Source of the DNA: Hypericum androsaemum
Taxonomy: Eukaryota; Streptophyta; Magnoliopsida; Malpighiales; Hypericaceae
Assembly: GCA_963995505.1 (NCBI GenBank)
Contig: OZ023184.1
Span: 11,548,308 to 11,612,307 of the forward strand
Direction of reading: 5' to 3'
DNA: 64,000 nucleotides
The notes under the pieces were generated by a model, which saw only the letters and a program-made list of their open reading frames with translations, was not told the DNA's origin and ran no database searches. The position numbers and the translations under genes are program-made. Positions 1 through 12,612 of the stretch are shown here, piece by piece. Position 1 is the first letter of the stretch. Each line of letters begins with the position of its first letter.

Positions 1-838
1 GTGTCATGGCATATTATAAAGTTAAAATCGGTGCAAATTTTTGTTTGATGTGTTTCGTTCGATAAGGCGTGTTGAGATTACAACATTGCTATCTACAAGT
101 ATGAAAAAATCTACCAATTAATTACTTTAAATTTTTGTGTTATAAAATACAAAGATTGTAAGAAAATAAAATCGTAGACAATTGCTCCGATTGAAGTACA
201 GTTAAGTAAACTTATTGACTTTTGCCCTTTCCAAATATCAAATCATCGTTTTCATTTTTGTATGGCATAGGGTATGAAATAAATTTAAACCTCAATTATT
301 TTTTCAGTGACAATGAACAGCTTACTTAACAACAAAAAGCAATAAGGGAAAAGTCCCCGGAAAAGAAAAACATTGGCCCACGTCACACATCATACGTGGG
401 CATCGAGTTCTAGCAACGTTACACGGGGCTTGAGTATGCTTGAAGTTCACCAAATCCACGTGACCAACATCCTGCCCACGTGACAACAACTCTTGCATGT
501 TTTGATGATGATGTCATGTCCCGACAGCAGCCATTAAATCTCAAAAGTTGTCGAGCTCATGCGTCGACGCATCACATCTCAAAAGTTGGGCATGAGAAAG
601 ATGTGATATTGGGCTCAGAACACGAACACGTTCTTCCCTGCCCTCCTCCCTCAATACATGTTTGCGTCGACAAACACTGCTTATTTTTTATGAAATAGGA
701 ACCCTCAGTTAATAACAGTTTTATAACATTCACGATAATAGATCTAACGATATACAAGGAAAAAATAATAATAATAAATAATTCGAACATTAAGGATGAA
801 TTTTGAGCCATGCATCTAGATATTGTCGTCCATCAATG
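1..838. other. No gene recognised
   Basis: AT-rich sequence. The short ORFs at 480-698 (plus) and 572-811 (minus) overlap each other on opposite strands and show no domain, signal peptide or intron structure, so I treat them as chance. I see no repeat with target duplications here. Confidence 0.6.
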
Positions 839-928
839 ATTCTGGATTGCAACAACTTATAGTGAAGAAAACCCCAACCAAATATTCTGGATTGCAACAA
901 CTTATCGTGAAGAAAACCCCAACCAAAT
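839..928. repeat. 45-bp tandem duplication (2 copies)
   Basis: Two head-to-tail copies at 839-883 and 884-928, each starting ATTCTGGATTGCAACAACTT, differing at one position (TTATAG versus TTATCG). A simple local duplication with no ORF through it. Confidence 0.9.
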
Positions 929-1327
929 ATGGGTAGTGTTGAGATTTCATAGTTTAAATCTTAATTCAGTTTAAAGTGAAACGGTAGTTATACATGATAA
1001 TTGGAGAAATCGTTTAAACTTCAAGCTCATGATTCCTGATAACCTAAAAGTCTCTTTCTTAGCCATTAGTTCTGAAGATTCATGGTCAAACGATGGTAAG
1101 AAAGAAAAAGAACGAAGAGTTCCTTCTTAGTCTCTCTCAAATTCTCGGGACATTTACATCGTGAAAACTAACCCAACAAACCAGTGACGAACTTCCATTA
1201 TGATCTTATATTTTATCTTTATAGTTTTAGCTTTATATGGAATATGTTCATTATCAGAGAGGGCAAGATAGGCTCAAGAAAATCAGATGCACTGAAACTC
1301 TCGGAGTTATGCACAGACACAGATTCA

Positions 1328-1431
1328 CGAAGATATGATAGACATTAAAGGCGAATAGATTTCCTGAAACCGAAGAGATCGAAGATATGATAGGCATTAA
1401 AGGCGAATAGATTTCCTGAAACCGAAGAGAT
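1328..1431. repeat. 52-bp tandem duplication (2 copies)
   Basis: Copies at 1328-1379 and 1380-1431 begin CGAAGATATGATAG and differ at one visible base (GACATT versus GGCATT). No gene context. Confidence 0.9.
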
Positions 1432-1639
1432 CCAAGGCGGATGACGATAGACATTTGAAAAGATAGATTTTAGGTTGTCGAGTCCGATCAAAAGACGTCT
1501 TAGATAGTAGGACGGGGTTAGGTGACTTTTTTGTACATAAGTATAGGTTAGGGTTTGGTTTAGGGTCACCACAAAAATCACAAACATACCCCTCTTTTTT
1601 TTCTCTACTCTCTCAATACAATACATTTCCCTCAACTCA

Positions 1640-3740
1640 TTTTTCCCTTTTTGCATTTCTTTGCATTTGGGACAACCACTCCAGGACCATCTCGATTACG
1701 TTTCTTTGCATTCTCACTCTTTTTCTTCGCAACATATTTTTGGCATACTCGATGGGACCTAAGAGGGCGTCTGAGAAGAGACGATCCTATTACCGCCTTT
1801 ATGTCAAAGAAAGTTGTTATCAACATCGTCCTCTCCTAGGGGAAGGGTGACAAATCTTTGAACGTCGGACTGACCTCCGCTCTTCGCAAGGGAAGGCTGG
1901 CCTAACCAAAGACGCTGCACAACCCATGGTCTCCACTCACATGGAGACCGATCTACCTAAGGTTATCCCACAAACGATGGTGACCCGGACAGCCTTAAGT
2001 ACCTCATCGAATACAAGAGACGTCTTAGGAACCCCGTCGGTTAGGAGAACTTTACGGCCTCCACCACGTGACCCACTACGGACAATTGAGTCTCAGTTTA
2101 TTCCACTTGTGGTAAGCCTTCTTCACATGAATAATCCCATCCCTACTCTAAAGCTGAGACCCGAGGACAACAACACTACTCGAGTCTCAGGGATACCTCC
2201 ATTGGGGTTGGAGAATTGTATCAGTAGGTGACTGGCTACCCTACAACCATCCAACCCTTAGATGTCTTAGATAAAAAGTGAGAGATTGGCCAGGGCCCTC
2301 AGAGGCTCTGGGATCAACATTTGGACACCGCAGTAACAAGGGTCCCTTAAGCCCGAAAGGATATCGTAGGGCATGAAGATCACCACCGAGTTGCTACTGA
2401 TGCTTCTACAATGGCTCGATTTATCCCGGCTATGGGGCGAGACCTGCACTTGACCGGAGGGAAAGCCTAGTGTTGGAGTATTAGTGGGCACTCAATCTCG
2501 GTCGGGGGATATGAAGAATGCTACATCATTTGTAGTAATATGCCTAGCACGATCGGAGTCCTTTTGACTGGAGAGCAAAAATCAAGCGTGATGAGCTAAA
2601 TGGAGGACGATAAGGTTAAGTCATCACATTCTCAAGCTGGTAAGGTCACATTGAGACAAAAATCTAGTAGGCCGGTTTAACCTCGATCATTAAAGTCATC
2701 AAATACTAAAGGTCGACCTCAAGTTGTGCGATGCCATGGTGGAAGCACGCTTGTGGAGAAGGATACAAAGATATAGCCAAGGTTAGTCGGTAAGGGCAAG
2801 GGATGGCCTGAATATGCTTGAATTAGGAGAGACGTGCTCACTCAGTTGGCTACCAAGTAAGGAACCCTCCAGGCAGGTAAGTCATTCAAGGTGTGGGTGC
2901 CTAAGGAGGAGCTCTCACAGTATATGAAAGGGACAACACTTAAGGAGTGATTGGCACATAAAGTCTCATGGTCGCCATGAAAAATTGTGCCAACCCAATA
3001 AGGGATCTATGCACTTTTTAAGGAGGCCAACGCCCGTCTCGAGAGGCAAGTTGGCTAAGTCCCTGTGACCAATGCTTACAAAGGCTCAAAGAGAAGGCTG
3101 AAGCGAAAGATTCCAAAGAAAATATAAAAGCTAAGAAGTCTCTAGCAACAATTATACTGTAATGCCAACCAAGGATGTGAGGATTCAGTTAATCCCCATA
3201 ATTTAGAGTTGGGCTATCGTGAGAAAGCTCACATTACCAAAGAGAAACAATGGTCGAAATCAGGCCAGGCGTGGTACATTAGGCAGAATCTGTTCAATTA
3301 CAGAGTGTAGTGTTTTCAAATCTCGTTAGTGGGTGGGGGCGAGATCCTCATTTTGTTTGACTCGGTTGCAAACATATTATTATAGAGTAAAAAGTTACAG
3401 ATATACTTTAGGACCATCGAGCTGTGGTCAACGAGCTTTCGTGCAACTATCAGAAGCATATAGCTTCAAGTTCAGGGTGTTCCCCCTAGGTTTGGACATC
3501 TTCTTTTCTTGAGTGATTGGTGGCTCCTTTATGAGTATTTAAAGCTTTGCACAAAGCCATGTCTAGTCGAAAATAGTTTGACGGAGCTTTTTTTTCTCAT
3601 TCTCTTTAAACATAGAGCAAATAAGTCGCAGGGTTAACATCCGAATTGGGAATAAGACGTATGTTGTTAGGATGAAGGTAATGGTCATAATCGATGCTGA
3701 GGATCGACCAGATTCTTAATGGGCAGTGGGAGATGTTAGG
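1640..3740 (+). pseudogene. Decayed, possibly TE-derived sequence
   Basis: GC content is higher than in the flanks but no ORF exceeds about 100 codons. Around 3016-3150 the plus strand reads as a Lys/Glu/Ala-rich, coiled-coil-like peptide (FKEANARLERQVG, then after a stop QRLKEKAEAKDSKEN) broken by stops and frame changes. Such Lys/Glu-rich segments are common in the extra ORFs of plant retrotransposons, but I cannot name a family. I see neither LTRs nor terminal repeats bounding the stretch. Confidence 0.3.
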
Positions 3741-3904
3741 ATGTGAGACCTACTGGTTTTATGGTGGATGATGTTGAGGAGCCCTGGTGTAGTTTGAGGG
3801 TGGTGAAATCAGGTAGATTGTGGCCTTTTGCTGCTACAGCTATAGAAGTCCCAGAGGATGAAGTGGTTGTTGTATCGTAGAGGATACAAAGGACCTGGTG
3901 TTTT

Positions 3905-5190
3905 TTGGATATTGCTAATTACGAACAACCTCTGACTGCTGTTGAGGCATTGGTTGTTGATCAGGTAGCCCTGCTTTCTTCTGTTCATGTAGGACTAGCT
4001 GTATTGGTGGTTAGAATGCTTGAAGCTGTTGTTGCTGAAAAGGTGGACATAGAGGAAGATGTTGTAGCATTTATGTATAGAGCTGCAAATGACCCTTCTC
4101 CTACTGTAGTTGCTTCTGTTGTGGTCCAGTTTGAATTGGAGCATCATGTTTCTCCTTCCACTACTCCCTACAAATGTGATTGTCGAGGATGGACATTTTT
4201 TGATGCATAATTACACGTTTTTGATAATGTTTCTTGTGTTCTGCAGCCTCAGGAAGTGCATGGTTCTGAATTGTGGTACAGCAACTTGTTGTGGGCTTTG
4301 CTGCTTATCTGATGCATAGGCAACTCATGGATGCTACTAATGTGCAGCTTTTCGCTGCAATTATATGTGCTACTAGTGATGGGGCTCTGCAGCTCTTAGA
4401 CACGGAAGTTGTATTTGTTTTGGCGACTGCTGCTGATGCGGATGGGTCAGATTTTTGACACCTGGTTGCTGATGAATACTGGAGGTCAGCCATGTGCTCA
4501 GTGGTTGATAGAATTCAGTTCTAGGTTGCTATTAAAGTTAAGCTAGGTTCATATGGTGTTTTGGAGGCCCCTTATACAGTAGTTGACCTTACTGATAAAG
4601 ATGAAGAGAATGCAGTGGCTGTTCCAATTTGTGATGTAGTTGAGGATGCACGCGGAAGTTTGCGTATGGCTATGCTGAAGTGAAGAAGGTGGCTTTGGAT
4701 GATGATGTGCCCTCTATTGCTCCCATGGTTTTTGTATCTTGTATGGGGGTCTTTAAGGCATTGGATGAAGAGATTTGGGTGCACGGGCTTACCCAGCAAA
4801 CTGTGGACGTAATCATACAAGAATTAGAAAAAGAGAATTCTATTATGGTGCCACGTCGAGCTGCCAAAAAAGATAACAGGATTATTACCCCAAGCAGGTC
4901 CACCATAAGAGCGAGGAGGCCACAAGTAAGATAGTTGCACTTGTCAATATTCTATCAAAATTTTATGATTAAAGCACCACCCAAACCTCAGACGACATCA
5001 CCCTTACTTCTTTGTTGGCTGGAATTGAGGAGCAAACTAAATTGGTTCTTCAGCAAGCAAAATTGGCGAAGGAAAGGTGGATTATCTCCAAGAAGCTAAG
5101 ACTGACTTGGATGTTAAAGCTTCACAAATTTTAGACGATCTCCAAGGTGCCAATGCTCGCAATGTCCAATCAAACGTCTATGACCCTCTT
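3905..5190 (+). pseudogene. Fragmented coding-like region of unknown origin
   Basis: Several plus-strand ORFs follow each other: 3905-4210 (101 codons), 4273-4458 and 4680-4934 (about 84 codons), with further readable peptide between them (around 4560-4670, acidic, LTDKDEENAVAVPICDVVED) and after them (around 5025-5190, Gln/Lys-rich, coiled-coil-like, ending in a stop near 5190). Reading through needs frame changes and skips stops, so this looks like one former coding region now broken. No domain is recognised. Valine-rich runs in the first ORF are low-complexity. It could be a decayed transposon-associated hypothetical protein or a host pseudogene; the sequence does not decide. Confidence 0.35.
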
Positions 5191-6179
5191 TGAATTTGTT
5201 TTGGTTGAGTGGTTGGCTTGGTGGTCCTCTTGGAGGGTGTAAATTTGATTGCTGCATTTGATGATTTTTGAACCATGCAGTTTGATTTGGGGAACCAGGG
5301 AGTTATATATTATTTATCAAGCAAGTGCTACTTTGATAGGTTTGTATCTAGTTCCCTCGAGAAATTCTATGGTAGACCCTCTATACCATGTCATAATGTA
5401 ATTTGGTATAGACCCACCAATCGCCTATTGACATGTGGATTACTTATTAATTAAATAGTTGACTAGAATAGATAAATATGGAAACTAAATCAGAGATTAT
5501 TGTGATAATATCTTTTTAAAAATTATTTTCTAATCAATCCAGTAAATTGCCCAATTAAAAACAGTAGAAGGAACGATAAAAAATAGTAGAAAAAATTAAA
5601 ACAGTAACAAATAATATTTTTGGAGTTTTCCAAAAATTCTCAATAAAAAATTCTAAACTCACAGATTTTGGAGAAGAAAAATAAGCAAAAGATCCACAAA
5701 AATATAGTAGAAATGTGCTCTAATACTACACATCACTTTTGTCAGCAAAGATCCACAAGTTTGTATATGGGATGAAGATATGATTGCAGATCAAATTGGC
5801 ATACAATGTTCAAAGATCTTCTAGTGAAGATGAAGATAAAATGAACCTAAGTAAGTTTTTTACCTCATGAATATACAAAGACATGTGCCTTATTATTCAT
5901 TTGAGCATGAAGAAAATTTTAGAAAAAAATTCTTAGCACACTTATGCGATTGTGAAGTGAGATAATTATGTTCCGCTTTTGTACTATAATATAATTTTAT
6001 AGATTTAAATATGGTAGTGCCAAAAGAATACGTGATTTGATGCTAGTTGACCGCCCGAAGATTCGATCCTTCTTTTGACTAGGTGTGAATAATTTTTTTC
6101 TTAGATCTTGTTGGAGGTTCTAATGTTTTGAATTTACTAGGTGAGAAACTTTTAATATTTAAATTTGAGATTATTTTGA
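5191..6179. other. No gene recognised
   Basis: AT-rich, no ORF of note, no terminal repeats seen. Confidence 0.6.
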
Positions 6180-6187
6180 GAAAATGA

Positions 6188-6771
6188 CAATGTTTTCAAA
6201 ACCGATCTGGAGGACGACCCAGATTTTTTTAAATTTTCAGTTCACCCGGTCTGACCGGTCGAATTTTCGATCATACCAGTATTTCTATTTTTATATTAAC
6301 ATTATTAAATAAGATTTATAAATTTAATTTAGCATAAAAATGATAAAATACCAAATAATTTCAAATATTTACTAACTTTGTTATACAATTTATCTAAACA
6401 AGGTCTTCAAACATCAATTTAACAAATCTAGAAGTACAATAAGATGACTATACAAATTCTTGTTTGACATATTACTCGAATTTGTTGACATATTATCGAG
6501 AATTATTAAAAAGATAAATTTGTTGTGATCCAAAAGTGATGTACACGCTCGCAACGTGGAAGTGGAGGTTTTGTTTCTAAATTAAATCCGATAAAATGAA
6601 AAAATAAAAACTAATTTTTCTTATCCGGGCCGGGTCACCTGAAAATACCTGACTGGGCAGTCCGACCAGATTTTGACCGGTCGAACTACTTTCTGGGTTT
6701 TATGCAAAAATTAACCCAGGTTTGTCTCGGGTAGCGGTCCGACCGGTCGGACCATAGTTTTAAAAACATTG
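6188..6771. mobile_element. hAT-type MITE (584 bp)
   Basis: Starts CAATGTTTTC and ends with its imperfect complement AAAACATTG. It is flanked by GAAAATGA (6180-6187) and GATAATGA (6772-6779), an 8-bp target duplication with one mismatch, the length expected for the hAT superfamily. Subterminal sequence is rich in ACCGGTC/GACCGGT motifs. No transposase. The element at 38540-38925 belongs to the same family. Confidence 0.75.
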
Positions 6772-6779
6772 GATAATGA

Positions 6780-7382
6780 GGGGACAAATGTACATAACCT
6801 ACTTCGAATTCGATATTAACTAAGAACTTTATATTGTTCAAAGTTAGAAATGCATACTAAATTATTATATTTCTCAAACAAATATGTGACACAATTTTCA
6901 TAAATTTTCAATGATATAGCTTCCAAATTCTATGTGCTAAATGAATGAAAATTCAAGAGACCGTAAATACGATTATGGTTTAACCTGAGTTGCATTCAAT
7001 AAGCGACATGCTCTAGTCCTCGAGTTGTCGACCAAGGGTAGAACCAAATATTTTACAATATTGAATAAAATATATAATTAACCCATTTCCTTTTTTTAAG
7101 GACCCAATTCCATTTCTTGGTTTCATTTCACTTATTTCTATTTTTCTGGAATATTTTTTAAGACAATTCGTCTTTCTACATCCATTCCTTAATTTAATTA
7201 ACTCTTCTTGTCGACTTCCACAAAATCCAAATTAAGAGTTCAATTCCATGCGTCTCAGATATCCAAGATATTATCAAAGATATCTCAAGTAAATTTAATA
7301 TGCCATTCTTCACTGCCCTTATTTTCTATAAAAAAACATTTCTTCACCTGCCCTTAATTTGTCGTGACACTTCAAAAGCATT
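6780..7382. other. No gene recognised
   Basis: AT-rich spacer between two MITE-like elements; no ORF or repeat of note. Confidence 0.55.
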
Positions 7383-8500
7383 AGACCACCCGCAGCAGCG
7401 AACAAACGCTCGCGCGGGTGGTTTATTTATTATATAAAAAAATGAAAAGGAAAAGGGGATGAGCGGTCGAGCGATGCTCGTCGCCCAATCGTCGTTCGCG
7501 AGCGGCCAAACGGCCACGTGGACTTTTTTTTCTCTCTTTACTTATTTATCTATTTAGTTCAACTTGGCATAATATTATTCGTTAAAAATAGATATTTTTG
7601 GATAATATTTTCGTGGTTATCTAAACAGATCTTATCTTTAGCAAAATTAAAATTAAATTAAAAATTAAAACTAAAAACTAAAAAATTATTAAACTAAAAA
7701 GTAATAATGAAACTTGTACTCGTAACTCGCTCGACTATTAATTTTAAATATATTTTTGACATTCTTACACTCCGAATTTGGAGAAGTCATAAACTAAAAA
7801 ATTGTTGATATATATCCCACCTTCATAAAACAACTTGAATCAACTCAATCGAACTCCGGAATAAGAAGTTGTGGCTCCCAAATCGAAACTCATACTCGTA
7901 ACTCGCTCGACTATTAACTTCAAACCTATTTTTGACATTATTACACTCCGAATTTGGAGAAATCATGAACTAAAAAGTTGTAGATATATATCACATCTTC
8001 ACAAAGCAACTTGAATCAACTCAATCAGACTCTTGAATAAGAAGTTGTAGTTCCCAAACTAAAACTCGTACTTGTAATTTATATATAAATAAAAAATGAT
8101 AGTAGATAATATATGAATGAAGTTGGAGATCTTAATTTCTATCTAATTTTGTAGTCATTTTGTAATCTTAATTTTATTACTTTATTGTATTTTTTTTGTA
8201 ATTACGGAATAATGATTATGATAGTATATAATATGTGGATGAGAGAAAAATTAATTGTTTATTCTATGAATTGAGTTGCTGCTGTGGGTAGGAAAATATG
8301 TAATTTGATTGGATTGGGTTGGATTAGGTATGGATGAGAGAAAAATTAATTGTTTATTTTGTGAATTGAGTTGCTGCTGTGGGTATGAAAATATGTAATT
8401 TGATTGGATTGGGTTGGATTATTTATGGATGAGAGAAAAATTAATTGTTTATTTTGTGAACTGGATTGGGTGAATTGCTGTTGTGAGTAGTTTTAAGCAC
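7383..8500. mobile_element. Non-autonomous TIR element with internal tandem repeats
   Basis: The left edge reads ACCACCCGCAGCAGCGAACA. Its imperfect complement, GAGTTGCTGCTGTGGGTA, occurs at about 8271-8290 and again one and two repeat units later (to about 8500), so the right end itself seems to have been duplicated. Inside lie two 176-bp tandem units (starting 7710 and 7886, with a third start at 8062) and an approximately 95-bp right-end repeat (starting near 8230, 8329 and 8424). No transposase ORF. The CAGCAG-type ends suggest a PIF/Harbinger- or hAT-like MITE, but I could not fix a target duplication. Confidence 0.5.
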
Positions 8501-8679
8501 CTCTCTGATTTCTTATTATGTAACATATTTGTGCTCTGGTCCCAGGTGTTCAGCCAAATCTCAAATGCGATCCTTACTGTTCTCCAATAATCAATTTCCA
8601 TCCTGCAAGTTTGTAAAAATGCAACTCTCAGGTCTTTATTGGCCACATTGCTGACGTCATCATTGAACATTATTTCAAA

Positions 8680-9420
8680 ATGACACTTGCACCCTTTAAT
8701 TAAAAAAAAACATTCTCCCCTCCGTCCCCGACTTCGACTTTGACGGTGAAAAAAAAAAGACTTCGACGGTGGAGGTTCAGGTCACCGGACCGAGGAGTCC
8801 ATCATCGGACAGAGGAGTCGTCGGTTGTTCGGAGGTGCTGGATCTGCACCCGACCGCGACCTTCCTCCACCGATCTGGATCTTCTCCCAGCGTCGAACGA
8901 AGAGGTAAGCATCTACCTTGAAATTAACGGTTAGTACGAAGTTTAGTTCACCGCCATAAAGGGTGAGCTCGTTTGGGAACCGATCTCAAAAGAAGTAGTC
9001 CATGAGGTGGTCGAAGTTTCCCGATCTGGTTTGGGCCCCAACTCGGAACCTAATTAAATTTCTTAATGTTAGGGCACTCAATTCTTTTAAATTCGAATCT
9101 CAGCTTCTCGAGGACACCTTGGAGCTTCGCGGAGAACATTTGGGAAAATAAATTAATGGGTTCAAAAGGAGATGGAGATGGAGATGGAGATGGAGATGGA
9201 TTTGGGCATTGAATTGATCTGGGAAGTACCACGGACATGGTTTCATGATTTCGATTTGGCCGGGATGATTTCGATCTAGGTTTAGGATTGCCAGAGAAGA
9301 TATTAGGTGGCCGGAGAAGAGGACCAAAGGTAAATAATGTAATTTTCTTGATGTTCTAAGGGTATAGAAGTAATTTCCACAATTAAAAAATAATAAATTA
9401 ACGAATGACACCAACAGTGG
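8680..9420. other. GC-rich insert-like segment with GGAGAT microsatellite
   Basis: A GC-rich block (about 8720-8900) sits between AT-rich edges. The edges (FAAATGACACTTGCACCC-type near 8680 and AAGGGTATAGAAGTAATTT near 9357) are weakly inverted and resemble the internal arms of the GGTAAATTA MITE family elsewhere in the window. A GGAGAT run lies at about 9170-9200. ORFs on both strands overlap it and look like chance products of the composition. Confidence 0.3.
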
Positions 9421-9810
9421 GCCAATAAAAACATGAGAATTGCTTCTTTTTCCAAACTTCTAAGGAGATAATTTGATCATCATGAACAGTAATGTCTGCA
9501 TGTTCCGTCATACACCAGAGACCGGATGACAATTTATATAAAAAAGCGTCTCTTCGTAACTTGCGAATAGCAGCTCCAAAGCAAGGTCAGCCCATGGAAG
9601 AAAAGAGCTGACAATATTGGTTTACATAAATTAGAGGCAAACAACGATCAATTTTCCTCACTTCCGTACGTCCCGAATAAAATAAAGTTGACTAAACATA
9701 ATGGCAGCAAAAGCAATTCTGCATTTTGTTTCCCATGTCTCTTCAGGTTTTAAGTTTTAAAACCAATAATTTTGTGTTTCCTATTCCCGCAATTAGTTCC
9801 ACTCTACAAT

Positions 9811-12470
9811 TTAAGGACTGCAGAGGTTCTTCAGCTCCTCTTCTTTAGCATACCAACTTGGTATTATTTTTGGCAAGTGTGGGTATAGATCCTTGTAGGA
9901 ATTCCTAATCGTCCCTTCCGCAACTCCAGTCGCAAGGGAGATATCTGCAACCACCAACGACACAGATGATCAGAAACTCGGTAGATGAAAATTTCAACAA
10001 CCTACTAGAACTAGCAGCCAGGTGAAATCGGGGGAGACCAAATAGGCACCGAATGGTCGCGAAACAGATCGGCAGAACATACGAGTAATTAGCTATCTCG
10101 ATAAGAGTAAGGTTTTAAACCAAAAGAGCTAGAATGCACTGGGATAAATATATTTGATCAAACCTCTAAGAGGCTTCTTCTCATCCGACAGCTGGGTTAT
10201 GATGTAAATGACTGCAGCTGCAATTGATATAGGGCTCCTCCTGCAAGTAATAAAAGCCAAGAGAGATTGTTAAGAAGTATACAGTTAACAGAAAATTGGA
10301 TGTTCTTGCCCATAACACAGCAAAATATGGACTTAAGATAGCGTAGTAACTAGCAACGTAATCCAATGATAGCACATCTGTGTTCTTGCTACACAATTCT
10401 AGAAAAGGAAAAAGGCATCGTCTATCCTCTGTTTCATGAAGCCAGAATGATAAGCACTTAAACTACGTGCAGAGTTCATCAAATTCTAACAAATTACAAT
10501 CTCAACATTCAAGGAAGTAATTTTTTTCTTTTGGCATTTACCAGGAAGCAAATTTACAAAAAAGAAAAAACGCCCTAAAATAAAGTTTGGAATGTCCTGC
10601 ACTTAAAGCCCTACATTGGTAGATGCTCAAACTTCATATTTTTCAAATTTATCACATTAAATCAAGAACCATAATGCTAGTCACAGAGCTTGCAAAGGCC
10701 AGACTAGCCATATATGTACGTGTATTGTTAAAATGTGAATTGTCTGGGAAAAAAAATATAGTTATTCTTTATTGTTTAGGACCAACACTATCCTTCACTA
10801 GGTTGAACTGATCAAAAGATATTGGGAAGCAGTGTCTACCTTATATCAAACTCTTCCGATTTCTGAACAGATTCTTGGGCAGCTTTAACGGCCTGGTTAG
10901 TCATTCCGAGATTGGAACAGAACCGCCTCTATAGAGCAAGTTGAATCACAATTTAGCAGCATTTATGGCAGTAATATTTTGATAGCCACCAACCGACTTT
11001 CATTATGTAAAGAAAGTAACTGGTGCAACTATCATAGGTATTGACATGAAACAGTCATTCTACATTTCCCAGAATAAAAGACAAGAGCGCACCATAAAGT
11101 CCCCAGCATGTATTGTCCCCATCTCAACAGATTGGCCAGCCTCCAAACCAAGCTGTTTTACAATGTATTCTTTTGCCCGACCAATTTCTTTCTTTGTGGC
11201 TCCGTTTGCAACAGAGCAAATTTCTAGTTGAAATCCACAGTTCAAGGAAGCTCAAATACATAGGAAAGAGAAGTTAGGAAGCATCCAGATGCTAAAAAAA
11301 GGGTCATAGGCTGTATACCCTTTACGGTGCGTGGTTTGTCTTCTTGTCGACAAGCAATGTAAAGGCAAGCCGCTAATAAAGCGTCCTGATTTCTTCCTCT
11401 ACTGGACTTCTGATCCTCCACCTTCTTATAAATTTCATTGGCCCGATCCTTCAAATTGGAATAAAATGCATTACGAGAGAACACATAATTAACAATGGAA
11501 CATAAGATTTACACATATGAGAACAGAATAACAACCAATCAATGACGTAACGACACATACTACTCGGACATTCTTCACATATTATCTTTCTTTTTCCGTC
11601 AAATAACTAAATAGCCTCTCACAAGTGGAAAAAAGTCCGTGGTTCCTCCAAAATTGATGGAAAACCTTCTGAGATAAAAAACTGCATGCACTTAAACAAT
11701 GCAGTTTATCGTAACAATTACAACCAGATTTGATGTTAAAACAAGGGAGGCCTGAGATACTCTTGCCCTACGTGGACACAAAGGATGTCATCCGCACTAA
11801 ACCTAACTCTAATCTCCCTAGCCCGATACATAGCTAGTAAAATCCAGATGATCATCACGGAGAATCGACACTACTCCCTCGCTAAATGCAACGGACTCAA
11901 TACGCATCCAAAACTCGACCAGAACCAAACAGAGATTCTTACAATCTCAAAGCAACAAAACCCAACGCTGTAACCGTACCTTGATAGTGGCAACAAGACC
12001 CAACCTGGAACAAAATTTAAAAAAAAGAACCCGCAATCAGCATCAAAATTCACACGATCCACCATCCTACTAACAATTATTTTCTTTTTTTTAATTTAAA
12101 AAAAAAAGAGCAACCACCTGTCGGACATGGTGGCGATGGTCTTGAAGGCGAGGATGAGGCCGCGGTCGGGGTTGGAGCCGCGGTTCTGCCAGCGGCCGAG
12201 GGAGGAGGAGAGGAAGTCGCCGGAGGAGCCGTTGGGCTTGGCGATGACGGTGGTGAGGCCGCCGTCGGCCAGAAGGGGGTTGGTGGGGCCGCCGACACGG
12301 ACGGGGTCGTTGTCGCCGGACTCGTTGGCGAAGGTTCGCCACTCGGAGGTCTCGTCGATGGAGTGGGACTCGAGCACCAGCCCGCACTCGGAGCACACTG
12401 TGTCACCCGCCGAGTGGTCGAACACAACCTCCGTCTGCCTCTTGCAATCCGAGCAGAATGCGTCCCCCAT
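9811..12470 (-). CDS. TFIIB: Transcription initiation factor IIB (TFIIB), 7 exons
   Basis: General RNA polymerase II factor that bridges TBP at the promoter and the polymerase in the nucleus. Exons by my reading (minus strand): 12470-12118, 12004-11980, 11448-11319, 11223-11093, 10928-10840, 10240-10164 and 9944-9811, all with GT-AG borders and matching phases, giving 939 nt, 312 residues plus stop; Arabidopsis TFIIB1 is also 312 residues. The N-terminus holds the zinc ribbon (CSDCKR...CSECG, residues about 6-30), followed by the B-reader/linker region and two cyclin-like repeats; the first contains [20 protein letters not shown], the second [20 protein letters not shown]. The protein ends EELKNLCSP. 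No stops or frameshifts. Exon 2 is only 25 nt. The first exon is GC-rich, unlike the surrounding DNA. Start chosen because the zinc ribbon follows directly. Exon borders would be settled by cDNA. Confidence 0.95.
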
Positions 12471-12597
12471 CCCCTACGGTGCCGTTTCACGGACTGGATT
12501 AATTAATTCGATTTGGATCGCGACCCTTTGGCTCTGCCTGTTTCTCTTCGGGGCGAGGAGGCGAATGGAGAAAGAGGAAGGAACGGTGGGGCCGGTG

Positions 12598-12612
12598 GGT
12601 TAATTTATAGAC
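12598..12612 (-). promoter_or_regulatory. Probable TATA box of the TFIIB gene
   Basis: On the minus strand the sequence reads TCTATAAATTAA, about 130 bp upstream of the TFIIB ATG, leaving room for a roughly 100-nt 5' leader. The LINE insertion starts only about 100 bp further upstream, so the core promoter is short or borrows sequence from the element. Confidence 0.5.

Noticed and set aside
12127..12603. 158-codon plus-strand ORF and overlapping minus-strand ORFs of 101 and 137 codons
   Set aside because: Shadows of GC-rich TFIIB exon 1, whose own frame encodes the zinc ribbon.
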